A stretch of DNA of 64,000 nt from JADGNZ01 sp963715895. Lineage in GTDB: Bacteria > Acidobacteriota > Thermoanaerobaculia > Gp7-AA8. Positions 35,083-44,095 of the stretch are shown piece after piece. Numbering within the stretch: position 1 is the stretch's first letter; each line of letters starts with the position of its first letter. The stretch covers positions 6,510,001 to 6,574,000 of the forward strand of contig OY970284.1 of the NCBI GenBank assembly GCA_963715895.1, given 5' to 3'. The translations under genes were made by a program, and so were the position numbers. The notes beneath the pieces are model-generated. The model did no database searches, had not been told where the DNA came from, and worked only from the letters and a program-made list of their open reading frames with translations.

Positions 35083-35288
35083 CGGCGTCCGGCCGCGATC
35101 TCGGCGAGCATCTGTTCGATGTCGGCCGTCGGTCCGTTCAGAGCGGCGAGCCGTGACAACGGATCGAACGTCTCATCCGTCTCGATCGAGAGGCGAACCA
35201 TGGCGTGATCGCTCACACCGGTCAGGGGCTCGACCAGGCGGAGCGTGTTCTCACTGGCGTCGTACTCAGCAACGATAGCGCGTAACAT
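35079..35288 (-). CDS. Antitoxin paired with the PIN toxin
   Basis: A 69-residue protein (MLRAIVAEYDASENTLRLVE onward) with a beta-rich N-terminus and an acidic C-terminal helix (DIEQMLAEIAAG), as in small VapB-like or AF2212-like antitoxins. Its TGA overlaps the toxin GTG in GTGA. A TACAAT box lies 8 bases before the ATG. Confidence 0.7.
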   Translation of the reverse strand: MLRAIVAEYDASENTLRLVEPLTGVSDHAMVRLSIETDETFDPLSRLAALNGPTADIEQMLAEIAAGRR

Positions 35289-35296
35289 TGATCTTT

Positions 35297-35302
35297 ATTG
35301 TA
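35297..35302 (-). promoter_or_regulatory. -10 box of the toxin-antitoxin operon
   Basis: TACAAT on the minus strand ends 8 bases before the antitoxin ATG, giving at most one or two leader bases and no Shine-Dalgarno sequence. Confidence 0.45.
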
Positions 35303-35305
35303 CCC

Positions 35306-37084
35306 CTACGCCTCCTCCCTCTCCCGCCTCATCACCACGACCAGCACGCTTGCTGAAACGATCAACGCTCCCCCGAAGATCACGATCTGTCGGACGTTGT
35401 GAAAGATCACCGCGCCGGTGGTGAACATGATCGAGTAGACCATCACCACCCCCGCCGCCCACGCCAGCGCGTTGCGGGATAGTTCGCCTGGCACCGGCAC
35501 GATCCCGCTCTCGCGGGCGATCACACCCCAACCCGGACCCGCGGGACGCACCTTCTTGTAGAACGCATCGAGCGTGGCGCGCGGCTCGGGGCGCGTCAGC
35601 AGCGTCACGGTCAGCCAGACAACCGTCGTCGAAAGCGTGGTGATGATCAGGCTGATGGCGAAGCCCTTCGGGGACGAACCGTCGATGAAGTTGCGCAGTG
35701 TCAGCGAGACCAACAGCGCCGCCGCCATCGCGCTCACTTCCGACCAGGCGTTTATGCGCCACCAGTACCAGCGCAGGATGTAGACCAGTCCGGTTCCGGC
35801 GCCGAGCATCAGCAGGAACTGCCAGGCGTGGCTGATCTGGTCCATGAACTGCGTGGCGATGAGGGAAAGGACCAGCGTCAGCGCCGTCGCCAGACGCGCG
35901 GCCAGGACGTAGTGGCCCTCCGAGGCGTCGCGTTTGATGAAGCGCCGGTAGAGGTCGTTGACCAGATAGCTCGATCCCCAGTTCATCTGCGTCGCCTGCG
36001 TCGAGCTGAATGCGGCAACGAACGACGCCAGCATCAATCCGCGAAGGCCTCCCGGCAGCAGGTCGACCATGGCCCGCACGTAGTTGATCCCGGGATCGCC
36101 CTCGCGTACCGCCCCGCCGTACATCACCAGGGTGCACAGTGCCGTGATCACCCACGGCCAGCTCCGGAGCGCGTAATGGGCGATGTTGAAGAAGAGCGCC
36201 GCGCTGCGGGCCTGCTTCTCATTGCGGCAGGCCAGCATGTTCTGCACGACGTAGCCGCCGCCCCCCGGCTCCGAGCCGGGATACCACGACGCCCACCAGT
36301 TGAGGGTCAGCAGCGCGGCCATGGTGATCGCCGGCACGATCCAGACGCCATCCCCCGAGGGCCAGAACGACATCGCCGCCGCCGACGTCCCGAACGTCGT
36401 CCCCGGCGGCGATCCGGCCGGATGGGCGAAAGCCAGCTTGGCCTTCAACACGTTCACGCCGCCGACCGCGCTCAAGGCAACGACCGCCAGGATGATCGCT
36501 CCGCCCATCTCGAAGATGTACTGCACGCCGTGCGTCGTGGCCACGCCCCAGTAGCCGGAGTAAACGGTGTAGGCGAAGACGATGATCAGGCAGGCGAAGA
36601 GCGCGCCGCGGTTGGAGAGGCCGAGCGTCCCCGCCAGCACTTTGGCCATGCCGAGGTTCACCCACCCCATGACGATGATGTTGGCGATCAGGCCGAGGTA
36701 GGCGGCGCGGAAGCCGCGGAGGAAGCCGGCCGGGCGTCCGGCGTAGCGCAGCTCCGTCAGCTCCACATCGGTCACCACCTCGGCCCGGCGCCAGAGACGG
36801 GCGAAGAAAAAGACGGTGAGCATGCCCGACCCGAGCATCGACCACCACAGCCAGTTCCCCGCCACACCGTTCTTGACCACCATCTCCGTCACCGCCAGCG
36901 GCGTATCGGCGGAGAAGGTCGTGGCCACCATGGCAGTGCCGGCCAGCCACCACGGCATCGAGCGGTGGGAGAGGAAGTAGTCGAGCATCGAGCGCTTGGC
37001 CTTGCGCCCGAAATAGAGGCCCATCCCGATGATGAGCGCGAAGTAGGCGGCGACGATGGCGTAGTCGATCGTTCCGAGGTGCAT
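35306..37084 (-). CDS. Sodium:solute symporter (SSS family)
   Basis: The 592-residue product has 13 or so membrane helices and the SSS opening YAIVAAYFALIIGMGLYFGR, with the core Na+-site region WLAGTAMVATTFSADTPLAV. The substrate (sugar, amino acid or other) cannot be assigned. It starts where the upstream GH3 gene ends (base 37084 is shared), suggesting co-transcription and uptake of a product of that enzyme. Confidence 0.9.
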   Translation of the reverse strand: MHLGTIDYAIVAAYFALIIGMGLYFGRKAKRSMLDYFLSHRSMPWWLAGTAMVATTFSADTPLAVTEMVVKNGVAGNWLWWSMLGSGMLTVFFFARLWRRAEVVTDVELTELRYAGRPAGFLRGFRAAYLGLIANIIVMGWVNLGMAKVLAGTLGLSNRGALFACLIIVFAYTVYSGYWGVATTHGVQYIFEMGGAIILAVVALSAVGGVNVLKAKLAFAHPAGSPPGTTFGTSAAAMSFWPSGDGVWIVPAITMAALLTLNWWASWYPGSEPGGGGYVVQNMLACRNEKQARSAALFFNIAHYALRSWPWVITALCTLVMYGGAVREGDPGINYVRAMVDLLPGGLRGLMLASFVAAFSSTQATQMNWGSSYLVNDLYRRFIKRDASEGHYVLAARLATALTLVLSLIATQFMDQISHAWQFLLMLGAGTGLVYILRWYWWRINAWSEVSAMAAALLVSLTLRNFIDGSSPKGFAISLIITTLSTTVVWLTVTLLTRPEPRATLDAFYKKVRPAGPGWGVIARESGIVPVPGELSRNALAWAAGVVMVYSIMFTTGAVIFHNVRQIVIFGGALIVSASVLVVVMRREREEA

Positions 37085-38835
37085 CAGCGTGTGATCCCTG
37101 TGCCGCTTGCCGCCAGTCCGGGAATCGTGACCGGCAGCTTGCCGGTGACCGGCGCTTCACCGAACAACGCATGCACCGCGGCAAGCTGCATGACCGGCTG
37201 AACGCCGTAGGCGCAAACATATGTACCGGACGTGGGGATCTCGCGAAGAAGGTAGGGAGTGCCGAAGGAGATGGCGATGGTCGGAACGTGCGGCGCGAGA
37301 TCGGCGAGCAGCTTCGAGGCAACCTCGGGGACGGCAATCGATCCCGATCCGGAGCGGGCGCGCACGGCAAGAGCGAAGACGACGACGTCCGCATTCTTCG
37401 CCGCGGCGGCGATCGGACCCGCGTCGGTCGTCCGGGAGTCGATCAGAAACGTCGGCGGCGACGTGACGCGTCTTCTCATCTCGCGCTCGAAGTCCGGCAA
37501 CGGCGATACGGTCTCCGGAAAATCGCTGATGGTGACGATCACGACGCGGGCGCCTTTCTTCACTGGCAGCGACCCGCTTTGCTCGCGCACGAGCGTGATG
37601 GCGCGGCGGGCGATGTTGGCCGCCAGGTCGCGATGCTCCTTCGTGTCGATGCCGCTGAAAATCTCGGCATTCGTTCCTATGGGGGATCCGGCGAAAGTCT
37701 TCGCCGCGAGGATGCGCCGCACCGACTCGTCGATCCGCGCCTCGCTCAGCCGTCCGCTCTTCACCGCCGCTTTGACCGACGCCACCGCCGCATCGACATT
37801 CGGCGACATCAGGATCTGATCCTGCCCCGCCTCGATGGCGCGGATGGCCGCCTCGCCGGCGTCGAAGTGCTCGGTGATGCCGCCCATGTCCATGGCGTCG
37901 CTGACGACGAGGCCGTCGAATTTCAGGTCGCGCCGCAGCAGTTGTCCGACGATCTTCTTCGACGTCGTCGCCGGCATGGTCCCGTTCTGCGGCACCTCGG
38001 AGGCCGCCGTCCCGTACGGGTTCTCCCCCGCCCCCGGCCGCCGCACCGGCACGACCTCATCGTCCAGCGACGGCACCGCAAGATGTCCGATCATGATCGA
38101 GCGCACCCCGGCGTCGATGGCCGCGCGGAACGGCAGCAGCTCGACCCGATCGAGCCGCGCGCGGTCGACGCCGAGGATCGGCAGCGAGCGATGCGAATCG
38201 ACGTGGGTATCGCCATGTCCCGGAAAATGTTTGGCCGTGGCCAGCACATGCTCCGCCTGGACGCCTTTGATAAACGCCACCACGAACCGGCTGACCTCGG
38301 CCGGATCCTCGCCGAAGCTGCGCGTATTGATCACCGGATTGTCGGCATCGACATTCACGTCCGCGATCGGGGCGTAGATGTGGTTCACCCCCACCAGCCG
38401 CGCCTCCCGCGCCACCACCCGCCCCTCGGCCTCGGCAAGCGACGGATCGCCCGTCGCCGCCACCGCCATCGCCCACGGCCAGTAGGTGGTGTCGAGGAAT
38501 CGCATCCCCATCCCCGACTCGAGATCGGCGCTGATCAGCAGCGGCACCCGCGACGCCCCCTGCAGCCGCCCGCTCAGCACCGCCGTCTCATAGACGTTCG
38601 ACACCGACCAGATCACACCACCGACATGGTTCTCCCGAACCTGGTGCATCAACTCCTGATACCCCGACGACGACTCCGCCATGAAGACGCCATGTCCCAG
38701 CACAACGAACATCTGCCCGACCTTTTCGTCGAGCGAGAGATCTTCAATCTTCGGAGTGTGATGCTGCGGGACCGACGCACACATCGAGGCCAGAAAGCCT
38801 AGCACGGCGATGACGATGGTTCGGACGCGAGACAA
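37084..38835 (-). CDS. Glycoside hydrolase family 3 (beta-N-acetylhexosaminidase, NagZ-like)
   Basis: The product has the NagZ motif KHFPGHGDTHVDSH, the nucleophile Asp in VVSDAMDMGGI, and an extra C-terminal alpha/beta domain. A hydrophobic N-terminal segment (TIVIAVLGFLASMCAS) suggests export. The start is uncertain: the frame runs up to 38997 through a repeat, and the TTG at 38833-38835 is my best guess, with TATCCT just upstream. It probably cleaves GlcNAc-type linkages, with the product taken up by the downstream symporter. Confidence 0.85.
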   Translation of the reverse strand: MSRVRTIVIAVLGFLASMCASVPQHHTPKIEDLSLDEKVGQMFVVLGHGVFMAESSSGYQELMHQVRENHVGGVIWSVSNVYETAVLSGRLQGASRVPLLISADLESGMGMRFLDTTYWPWAMAVAATGDPSLAEAEGRVVAREARLVGVNHIYAPIADVNVDADNPVINTRSFGEDPAEVSRFVVAFIKGVQAEHVLATAKHFPGHGDTHVDSHRSLPILGVDRARLDRVELLPFRAAIDAGVRSIMIGHLAVPSLDDEVVPVRRPGAGENPYGTAASEVPQNGTMPATTSKKIVGQLLRRDLKFDGLVVSDAMDMGGITEHFDAGEAAIRAIEAGQDQILMSPNVDAAVASVKAAVKSGRLSEARIDESVRRILAAKTFAGSPIGTNAEIFSGIDTKEHRDLAANIARRAITLVREQSGSLPVKKGARVVIVTISDFPETVSPLPDFEREMRRRVTSPPTFLIDSRTTDAGPIAAAAKNADVVVFALAVRARSGSGSIAVPEVASKLLADLAPHVPTIAISFGTPYLLREIPTSGTYVCAYGVQPVMQLAAVHALFGEAPVTGKLPVTIPGLAASGTGITR

Positions 38836-38945
38836 ACGCGGAAGGATAACCCGCGCGCAGCGCGGCCGGAGCGCTGGCGTCTCGCCGGCTGGCCCAGCGG
38901 CGTCTCGCCGCTGAGGAACCGAACGGTCTTGCCGCTGCAGCACGG

Positions 38946-39068
38946 CTGCCAAGCTCCCGCACAGACAAGAGTGTCTGTGCCACATTCGGCCCGGCAAGAC
39001 TCCACCATGCTGCCACTACAGACGGCTGATGTGGCACAGACACTCTTGTCTGTGCCGGAGCTTGGCAG
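38946..39068. repeat. 40-base inverted repeat with nested palindromes
   Basis: Arms 38946-38985 and 39029-39068 match at 39 of 40 positions when inverted. Each arm contains GCACAGACA-AGAG-TGTCTGTGC, itself a hairpin. The element fills much of the gap between the protease-fusion gene and the GH3 gene. It resembles a MITE or REP-type unit. Confidence 0.85.
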
Positions 39069-39100
39069 GCTCCAACTCCGTGCTCTACTGGTGGGCAACG

Positions 39101-40285
39101 TCAGATTTCGCTTACCGTCACCCTGGTTCGAAAATGTGGAGAGTGTGGCAAGTCCGCTGAATCGTCAGGCAGGACCTGTCGGATGGCTTCGGTAAGTAGC
39201 GCCATGCGGACGCCAACCAGAGCCTCTAGCCTTTGCCACCACTCGATCGTCAAGGCGATGACGCGGGGCCGAGCCGTTTGATTGTCGATTTCCTCGAACG
39301 TGCCCAGCTTGAAAACCGGTCCACCGCTCATTCCGTAAGGTTCCGGAACAGCGACGATTTGACCCGAAGGATCCATCATCCGCTCTCTATCGAACGACAT
39401 GATGAAGTGTGTTCGCGGATCGTACCCGAGACGTTCGTACTTATCTCGCCCCGCAGCCTTACCGCCATAGAAAACCACGGTTCGCTGAATCTCTAACCCA
39501 GGCAGCGTCCTATTCTCGGAACCAGGAAACCCGACAAAGCCATATGCCGTCTGGTCTGCAGGCAGATCACTGGCGTCCATGTCGGATGGCAACAGCGGCG
39601 CAGTACCGGGCGGCTCCAACATCGCGGCTGTATCGAGAGCCAGAAACGCGATGTCGTGTTCAAAGTCTCGCGATCCGTTATCTCGGGATGGGCCAGTAGA
39701 ATAAGCGGCGTCACCGAGCTGAACGATCGGAACGATCTTCGTTTGGCCGAACATCTGGAGGTTGTATTGATGCCGCGCATGAAGAACATGCGCAGCCGTA
39801 ACCAGTATCAGCCTCTCACTCAGTTGAAGGAGAAAGCCTGACCCGATCAGTTTTCCCTCATCGCCGCGAACTCCGTAGATAGCACAGACAAACTGCTGCA
39901 TCCGACGCTTTAGCGCCGAAGTCGCGCGCGATCGCCTCACGCTGTCGTCAGAACCGTAGGGTGCGGCCGATGTAACAGCACCGACAAGTGACTCGCTTCG
40001 TCCCTCATGAACAGAAACGCGCGCAGGACGAGGCGCAACGCCACGTTCACCGCGGAGAAACCCGGCAACGCTAAGATCTTCGTCAAGCTCGGGCCAGTGC
40101 AGACCTACGCCATCTCCGATTACCTCGACGTTCCGGCGTTCTGCAGGCGAAGCAGCGAGCAGGCGCGGGAACCATGCAATGGGTACGGATATGGTTCGGC
40201 CGTCCGCGATACGAACCACGATGTCCGACTCGGTAATAGAGGCGTCGACCGCGCGCTGGTCAGTTTCGATCGCTGAAGTAGTCAT
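39101..40285 (-). CDS. DUF2442 - trypsin-like protease fusion
   Basis: The 394-residue product starts at ATG 40283-40285 (GAGTGG just upstream). Residues 5-80 are a DUF2442 domain (DGRTISVPIAWFPRLL, then GLHWPELDEDLSVAGFL). After a linker, residues 130-370 are a trypsin-like serine protease with His166 (LVTAAHVLHA), Asp211 (FEHDIAFLAL) and Ser320 (PYGMSGGPVF). No signal peptide, so cytoplasmic. It overlaps a DUF4160 gene by 26 bases; DUF4160 and DUF2442 normally form a small two-gene pair of unknown function. Confidence 0.8.
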   Translation of the reverse strand: MTTSAIETDQRAVDASITESDIVVRIADGRTISVPIAWFPRLLAASPAERRNVEVIGDGVGLHWPELDEDLSVAGFLRGERGVAPRPARVSVHEGRSESLVGAVTSAAPYGSDDSVRRSRATSALKRRMQQFVCAIYGVRGDEGKLIGSGFLLQLSERLILVTAAHVLHARHQYNLQMFGQTKIVPIVQLGDAAYSTGPSRDNGSRDFEHDIAFLALDTAAMLEPPGTAPLLPSDMDASDLPADQTAYGFVGFPGSENRTLPGLEIQRTVVFYGGKAAGRDKYERLGYDPRTHFIMSFDRERMMDPSGQIVAVPEPYGMSGGPVFKLGTFEEIDNQTARPRVIALTIEWWQRLEALVGVRMALLTEAIRQVLPDDSADLPHSPHFRTRVTVSEI

Positions 40286-40502
40286 TCCACTCATCGACAA
40301 ACTCATCACGGTGCCGGATCACATGGATTGCGATCCGGTTCAACTCGTGCGAAGCAAATCCAGCACATGATGCCAGTTCCACCGGTTCCAGCCAAAACTT
40401 CGCATGCTTGCGTCCCTCGCGAACGTGAATGTGAGGAGGTTCTCCGCGCTCGTTGCTATGAAAATAGAATCGGTATGGACCGATCGTCACGATGGCTGGC
40501 AA
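40260..40502 (-). CDS. DUF4160 protein
   Basis: The 80-residue product starts MPAIVTIGPYRFYFHSNERG and contains EPPHIHVREGRKHAKFWLEP, the DUF4160 hallmark, ending DEFVDEWNDYF. In many genomes it is paired with a DUF2442 protein in a toxin-antitoxin-like arrangement. Here the partner domain is fused to a protease in the next gene. The activity of DUF4160 is not known. Confidence 0.85.
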   Translation of the reverse strand: MPAIVTIGPYRFYFHSNERGEPPHIHVREGRKHAKFWLEPVELASCAGFASHELNRIAIHVIRHRDEFVDEWNDYFSDRN

Positions 40503-40536
40503 GGTTCATCCTCGCATTCAAAATTTGATAGCCCCC

Positions 40537-41385
40537 CTACTTGATCACCGCCCGCACCCCGATCGTCCCCGTCGCATTCGGATCGTCCTTGGACGACACA
40601 GCGATCTTCTCGTCCAGCGCGCCGGCCTTTGCCCGCGCGCCGTCGATGGTCACCGTCAGCGCCTCTTTCCCCTTCGGCGGCAGCTTCGCCTTCGTGTCGT
40701 ACTCGTAGTAGAGGCACTTGCACGCCGAGCGCGCCACGGAGATCGACAGCGGCGTCGTCGTCAGGTTCGTGATCTCGAACTGCCGCACCGCCCGCGTCCC
40801 CTTTCGAATCGTCCCGTAGTCTGCAACCTCGGGGGCGATCCTGATCGATGCGGCGACAGGCACCGGAACCGGTACCCCCGCGGGGGCCGCCGCCGTATCG
40901 GGGCTCGTCGTCGACGCCGGCTGCTCGATCACTTGCGCCGACGGCTTGTGATCCGAGCTGGCACGCCAGATCAGCCATCCGATGGCGCCGAGGACCACTA
41001 CGCCGATGACCAGCATCAGCATCACGCGTGAGCCGTTGCCCGACGGGCGATCGACAGGCACGTCGTAATTCGCGATCCCGTGATCCGTCGCCGGCTCGGA
41101 CGAAACCAGCGGCCGGTTCCCCGGCGCCGTCCCCATCCGCTGCGTCTCCGCGAGGCCCGGCGCCGTCCCGCCGGTCCCCCGCCCCTCCAGATCATCGAGC
41201 TTCCGCAGTGAGGCATCGATCGACGCCACCAGCCGCTGATACTCCGCCGCCAACTGCTCGGTCGGCGCATCCGGAATCATCCGCGTGAGCGCGTCGCGAT
41301 GCGTCCCGTAATGCTGACGCAGCACCTCGATCTCCCGCGCCCGATCCCCCCGTTTGACACTCACGGTTCCAAAATCGTCAGACAT
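40537..41385 (-). CDS. Membrane-anchored DUF1573-domain protein
   Basis: The 282-residue product has a charged N-terminal part with a predicted coiled coil (about 12-70), a single membrane helix (MLMLVIGVVVLGAIGWLIW), a Pro/Ala linker and a C-terminal immunoglobulin-like DUF1573 domain (PEVADYGTIRKGTRAVRQFE onward, with ACKC). The topology places DUF1573 outside. The function is unknown; DUF1573 proteins are common in soil bacteria and Bacteroidetes. Confidence 0.7.
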   Translation of the reverse strand: MSDDFGTVSVKRGDRAREIEVLRQHYGTHRDALTRMIPDAPTEQLAAEYQRLVASIDASLRKLDDLEGRGTGGTAPGLAETQRMGTAPGNRPLVSSEPATDHGIANYDVPVDRPSGNGSRVMLMLVIGVVVLGAIGWLIWRASSDHKPSAQVIEQPASTTSPDTAAAPAGVPVPVPVAASIRIAPEVADYGTIRKGTRAVRQFEITNLTTTPLSISVARSACKCLYYEYDTKAKLPPKGKEALTVTIDGARAKAGALDEKIAVSSKDDPNATGTIGVRAVIK

Positions 41386-41453
41386 CCGTCACCTCGGAAT
41401 CTCCATCTTTGCAAAATCCGGGCGGGGCGACAAATGCGGACGAAACGAACGCC

Positions 41454-42188
41454 TCAAAAGCCGGTTGGCGACATCGCCGGGAAGTACGTCGGATCGGTGG
41501 TGATGTTGTCGACTACCGACGCATAAACGCCGAGGCCGACGTCGCTCTGGAAGATGACCCGGGCATCGCTCAGATCGGCGTTGCCGGCATCGAAGAAGAG
41601 CCCCGAAGTGATGCTCGTCGGTCCGATGACCCCGTAGGGCTCGATGGTCATGGTCCCGTCGCTGACGTGGTTGCCGTTCTTGTCATACAGGCTCCACGTG
41701 ACGTGCGCCTCCGCGTTCTGCAGGTTCACCGCGCCGATGTTCGTGCGGAACGAGGCGTCCGACCGCAACTGGATCAGGATTCCGTTCAGCAGCAGATTGC
41801 CCTGCCGCTCCGCGTGAAACCCCTGCCCGAGCGTACCGTTGGCGGTCTGCGCGTAGATCCTGCTGGTGACGATCAGCGGCGTATCGGCGTTGATGGAGAT
41901 CGCCCCCTGGCCGGTCGTCGCGAAGATCGAGGCCACCGCATCGTTGTAGGCCACCCCCTGCCCCTTCGGAATGATCTTGTGGACGGGGTTCGCGAAGGCC
42001 GCGCCGTTGTTCTGATTCCCGACCGGAACGAACACGAGCGAGACGTTGGAGTCAGACGACGACGGATTGAAGATCCGAACATCGGTCCGAAAGCTCCCGA
42101 CGCTCCCGGCGATGGTCAGGTAGTAGCTGTCAGCGGAAGCGACGATGGGGAAGGCAAGCAGGCAAATCAGGGCCAGACGAAGACGCAT
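41454..42188 (-). CDS. Secreted beta-rich protein of unknown function
   Basis: The 244-residue product has a signal peptide (LALICLLAFPIVASA). The mature part is a repeated beta-sandwich pattern (FRTDVRIFNPSSSDSNVSLV, later FRTNIGAVNLQNAEAHVTWS). The ATG at 42186-42188 has GGAGG 11 bases upstream; a longer frame to 42338 is not used. Similar secreted proteins occur in acidobacterial genomes, but I know no function. Confidence 0.6.
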   Translation of the reverse strand: MRLRLALICLLAFPIVASADSYYLTIAGSVGSFRTDVRIFNPSSSDSNVSLVFVPVGNQNNGAAFANPVHKIIPKGQGVAYNDAVASIFATTGQGAISINADTPLIVTSRIYAQTANGTLGQGFHAERQGNLLLNGILIQLRSDASFRTNIGAVNLQNAEAHVTWSLYDKNGNHVSDGTMTIEPYGVIGPTSITSGLFFDAGNADLSDARVIFQSDVGLGVYASVVDNITTDPTYFPAMSPTGF

Positions 42189-42213
42189 GAATTTTGGAAC
42201 CTCCGGGGGCATC

Positions 42214-42672
42214 TTAGTCGAACGCCGAACTCGCTTCTCCGCGAAATTCTGACGAGACTCCATCCGTTTTAAGCTTGGCTTCCACGCCTGACCAAGTCCA
42301 CGCCTGCCAGATGATGACCACGGTGCAAACAGTTTCAATCGTCGCGAAGAACAAATACTCAGGAAAAGCGGGCGGCCTGCCCCATCCGACCAGAGGCGGA
42401 ACGTAGGTCAGGAAACCGTTGACAAGGGTCACAATGCCACCTGCGATGATATTCGCCAGCCGGTTCGCTCTAAACGGAAGCAGGCGACACGCCAGAATCA
42501 TGGCGATGGGTATTTCCATCAAGACCGCTGAACCCATCAGAGCCCAATCGGAGAGAGGCTCGAATGGATTTCGCGAGCCGACAATAGCGAACAGGGCAAT
42601 AACGTCCGCATACAGGTAGTTCAATAACGCGAAGATCCACAATAGAGACAACCGCTCTTTAATGTCATGCAT
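42214..42672 (-). CDS. Four-helix membrane protein (DUF6326-like)
   Basis: The 152-residue product has four hydrophobic helices (LSLLWIFALLNYLYADVIAL onward) and a hydrophilic C-terminal tail. The pattern NYLYADV with GSRNPFEPLSD resembles DUF6326. It starts one base after a 52-codon frame whose end supplies the GGAGG ribosome-binding site, so the two are coupled. Function unknown. Confidence 0.65.
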   Translation of the reverse strand: MHDIKERLSLLWIFALLNYLYADVIALFAIVGSRNPFEPLSDWALMGSAVLMEIPIAMILACRLLPFRANRLANIIAGGIVTLVNGFLTYVPPLVGWGRPPAFPEYLFFATIETVCTVVIIWQAWTWSGVEAKLKTDGVSSEFRGEASSAFD

Positions 42673-42673
42673 G

Positions 42674-42832
42674 TTAACCTCCTGCGGGGTAGTAGTGGTC
42701 CCGCGGCTTAATCAGTTCAGCCGAAATCATTCCGTTGCGGCGGTGGATGGTCCCGCCATTCTTCGCAGACAGAGCGATGGTGCCGAGAACAACGGCCAGA
42801 CCGCCTGCGGTGATGTGGATTGGTAAGGACAT
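42674..42832 (-). CDS. Small membrane protein, probably a truncated DUF2306-like N-terminus
   Basis: A 52-codon frame starting MSLPIHITAGGLAVVLGTIA and containing NGGTIHRRNGM, the start of DUF2306-type membrane proteins, which are normally three times longer. It ends YYPAGG, and the GGAGG coding those glycines serves the next gene. It lies 3 bases after the upstream membrane gene. It is either a degenerate gene kept for coupling or a true small protein. Confidence 0.45.
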   Translation of the reverse strand: MSLPIHITAGGLAVVLGTIALSAKNGGTIHRRNGMISAELIKPRDHYYPAGG

Positions 42833-42835
42833 GAA

Positions 42836-43237
42836 CTAACTCGCCCGGCCTCGGCGCAGGCTCCACAGCCCGCGAAGCGAGAGGATGATGGAGAGAAGGG
42901 CGGTCACGCCGATGGCGATGAGCGTCCATACGAAGAAGAAGGCTCCGCTGGAGTTGGCGATGCGGCTGCCGGCGCCGACACCCTTTCCCATCATGTGGAT
43001 GACGGGGACGAGCAATCCAAGGAGCGACACGAGGAGGATGATGACGTGCCCCGATCGTCGCTCAGCGAGCAGCAGCGTTCCGTATAGCCAGACCACAACG
43101 ATGGGCACCGCAATGAGGTTTGAGAGTCCTCCCTTTTCGAACCCGCGGACGATGTCGTCGGTCAGGTGAAACGTGAGAAGGAGGGCCCCGAGCAGAGACG
43201 TGATCACCAGCAGGTTGTTTTCTTTCATGGCCGACAT
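42836..43237 (-). CDS. Four-helix membrane protein of unknown function
   Basis: A product of about 133 residues (MSAMKENNLLVITSLLGALL) with four membrane helices and short loops, ending in a basic tail (SLRRGRAS). Two in-frame ATGs (43237 and 43228) and one further upstream (43258) are possible. It is first in a minus-strand trio of small membrane genes with no recognised function. Confidence 0.6.
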   Translation of the reverse strand: MSAMKENNLLVITSLLGALLLTFHLTDDIVRGFEKGGLSNLIAVPIVVVWLYGTLLLAERRSGHVIILLVSLLGLLVPVIHMMGKGVGAGSRIANSSGAFFFVWTLIAIGVTALLSIILSLRGLWSLRRGRAS

Positions 43238-43306
43238 GTTGGCGTCACGCGGGCGCACGAACAGCAGGATTGCGACGAACTGCGGTTTCGCGAGGACGAA
43301 CGGCGG

Positions 43307-44095
43307 CTACATCTGCCTGAACAGATGCACGTAGTTGCGGCCCACGGGCAGTAAGTCGTCGCGGCCTTTCAGGTGAATCTCTGCGGTCTCGTTGTCATGT
43401 CGCTTCACGTGGCTGATCGCGCGCAGATTCACGACCACGGAGCGATGGACCTGCGCGAACTGCTCCGCATCCAGCTGCGCGAGGAGCTCCTTGAGCGGCG
43501 TCCGGACCACCGCCTCTGCCGGTTTTCCTCCATCACGCCACGCCACGACGGTGTACTTCGCATCCGACCGCAGGTAATCGACGTCGTCGATGGCGATCAG
43601 GCGCACGGTTTTCCCCGCTTGTGCGCGAATCCAGCGCAGCCTGTCGCGCTTTCCGCCGCCCTGCAGCTTCGCCAGCTGGACGCTGAGCTGCTGCAATAGC
43701 TGCTCGGTATTGATGGCCGGCCTCGTCGACTGCAACCGTTCCTTGAGACGGCTCACAGTCTCCGCAAGCCGCGCCTGTTCGACCGGCTTCAGAAGGTAAT
43801 CGAGTGCGCCCTGCGCGAAGGCCTGCACCGCGTAGTGATCGTAGGCGGTGACGAATACGAGATGGGCCCGGCGACCGATGTGGTTCGCGGCACCGACGCC
43901 GGAGAGTCCGGGCATGTGCACATCGAGGAAACAGATGTCGGGATGCCGCTCGTCGAAGAGTTGCACCGCCTCCCGCCCGTTGCGCGCCTCCGCCACGATC
44001 TCGAGCTCCGGCCAGACGCTCGCCAGCTGACGCCGCAGCGCTTCGCGCAGTAGCGGCTCATCGTCGGCGATCAACCCGGTTGGGTGGTCGTTCAT
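43307..44095 (-). CDS. LytTR-type response regulator
   Basis: The 262-residue product has a receiver domain (acidic pair Asp11/12, phospho-acceptor Asp58 in CFLDVHMPG, conserved Thr and Lys in FVTAYDHYA and LLKPVE) and a C-terminal LytTR DNA-binding domain (IDDVDYLRSDAKYTVVAW, QVHRSVVVNL). The ATG at 44095 overlaps the kinase stop in ATGA. The two form an AlgR/LytR-like system; target genes are unknown. Confidence 0.93.
   Translation of the reverse strand: MNDHPTGLIADDEPLLREALRRQLASVWPELEIVAEARNGREAVQLFDERHPDICFLDVHMPGLSGVGAANHIGRRAHLVFVTAYDHYAVQAFAQGALDYLLKPVEQARLAETVSRLKERLQSTRPAINTEQLLQQLSVQLAKLQGGGKRDRLRWIRAQAGKTVRLIAIDDVDYLRSDAKYTVVAWRDGGKPAEAVVRTPLKELLAQLDAEQFAQVHRSVVVNLRAISHVKRHDNETAEIHLKGRDDLLPVGRNYVHLFRQM

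Noticed and set aside
38836..38997. 5' extension of the GH3 gene to 38997
   Set aside because: The extra codons lie in repeat-derived intergenic DNA and precede a good hydrophobic signal segment.
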